From an uncultured Chlorobiaceae bacterium (GTDB lineage: Bacteria > Bacteroidota > Chlorobiia > Chlorobiales > Chlorobiaceae): a stretch of 64,000 nt of DNA. Of the stretch, positions 63,433-64,000 are shown in pieces. Below the pieces are notes generated by a model, which saw only the letters and a program-made list of their open reading frames with translations, had not been told where the DNA came from and searched no databases. A program made the translations under genes and the position numbers. The DNA lies in assembly GCA_903939765.1 (NCBI GenBank), contig CAJAIK010000098.1:61285-125284 (forward strand). Reading direction: 5' to 3'. Each line of letters starts with the position of its first letter. Position 1 is the stretch's first letter.

Positions 63433-64000
63433 TTATCTGATTCCCGTGAGGTTTTGTAGTGAACTAATCTGGTTCAGGATGTCTGGCCAATATCTTCCAG
63501 CAATTGCAATAACCGTGTAAAATCCGGACAAAGTCCCTCAACCTGGTCTTCACGTTTTGCTTGATCGTTCAGTTTTTTAAGGTACTTACTGAGCCAACAC
63601 TCCCGCCAACTCTTCTATCCTGTCCTCTTATTGTGCACAATTAAAAATATCTTAACTAACTTCTTTATAGATACTTGCAAGTTCTCCCGCTTGAGGCTTA
63701 TCTTTAACTCTTCTCTTTAATCTTTCTCTTCATACTTGTTAATTAAGAGAAGCCATGAAGATTGTTTTGAAGTCCCTGTGCTTTGAATTGCACTTTTTTA
63801 CGCAGGTTATCAGCAATAAACAAAGCATAATCTTGTGCCTATTTTCATAGCTATGAGATTAATATACAAGAACTAATTTTTAAAGCTTTTCCGTGTTTTG
63901 CGAATCTGGGCTGATCTGGAGCAGACCCCGCAGCCAAAATCAACGTGAACCAGATTTTCAGGCACTTGTCTTTTCAGGCCACCCTTTGAATAATCAGGAA
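63433..64000. other. 568-bp terminal region without intact genes
   Basis: Contains the upstream region of mod. A short open frame on the minus strand (about 63474-63611; KYLKKLNDQAKREDQ ... LLEDIGQTS) could be a remnant. A hipB-like fragment (63888-63926) lies near the window end. Otherwise AT-rich and non-coding. Confidence 0.5.
63888..63926 (+). pseudogene. broken hipB copy B
   Basis: About 39 bases match the hipB gene at 55007-55045. GGGCTGATCTGGAGCAGAC is exact, and the preceding TTCCG-TG-TTGCGAATCT follows it with substitutions. The match stops abruptly at CCCGCAGCC. Confidence 0.65.

Overview
The window looks like a chromosomal segment of a green sulfur bacterium (Chlorobiales, Chlorobium/Pelodictyon type). 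The evidence is a BciB-family 8-vinyl reductase of (bacterio)chlorophyll synthesis, a monomeric NADP isocitrate dehydrogenase as used in the reverse TCA cycle, an ArsA ATPase with an HSP20-like tail, and densely packed housekeeping genes. No rRNA, tRNA, CRISPR array or integrase was seen. The left edge cuts a fixH-like gene.

Layout. 1-4047: tail of a cbb3-oxidase assembly operon (fixH, a YtkA-like secreted protein, fixI/ccoI copper ATPase, ccoS, a TauE/DsbD-like membrane protein), joined by ATGA or short overlaps. 4048-16586: a first defence island. It holds a large TIR + TIR-like + P-loop ATPase protein, decayed small modules (a DUF2442 gene with one nonsense codon, a ParE-type toxin stub beside its antitoxin) and a type I restriction operon hsdM-hsdS-hsdR. 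A REP-associated transposase sits inside that operon and carries its own REP palindromes in frame. A ParE-type toxin-antitoxin pair closes the island. 16627-31370: a secreted phosphatidylserine-decarboxylase homologue, cydDC, a DUF1848 protein, a quinol-monooxygenase-like protein, bciB facing a chlorophyll-b-reductase-like SDR, a lipocalin, a CDF metal exporter, purU, a PAP2 phosphatase, and a flippase behind a wrecked glycosyltransferase. 31387-54636: core genes recJ, fbp, ymdB, an L,D-transpeptidase-like protein, a PEP-CTERM protein, icd, fabI, arsA, aat, a nitroreductase, an MJ1255-type glycosyltransferase, a UvrD/PcrA helicase, a GH13 hydrolase, yjbQ, dxs, pgpA, pgsA and mutS2. 54907-64000: a second island with hipBA under a palindromic operator, a decayed hicAB pair, a two-gene AAA ATPase + (D/E)xK-like cassette, a type III-like mod/res pair, and two broken copies of a hipB segment.

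How it fits together. The core genes serve carbon fixation (icd, fbp), isoprenoid precursor and pigment synthesis (dxs, bciB), phosphatidylglycerol synthesis (pgsA, pgpA) and handling of oxygen (cbb3 assembly, cydDC). The two islands are collections of anti-phage and addiction modules, several visibly decaying. The three most promising leads are the TIR-ATPase protein, the AAA ATPase/partner cassette, and the pairing of an HCAR/BciB-family reductase with a NOL/NYC1-like SDR, which are the two enzyme families that convert chlorophyll b to a in plants.
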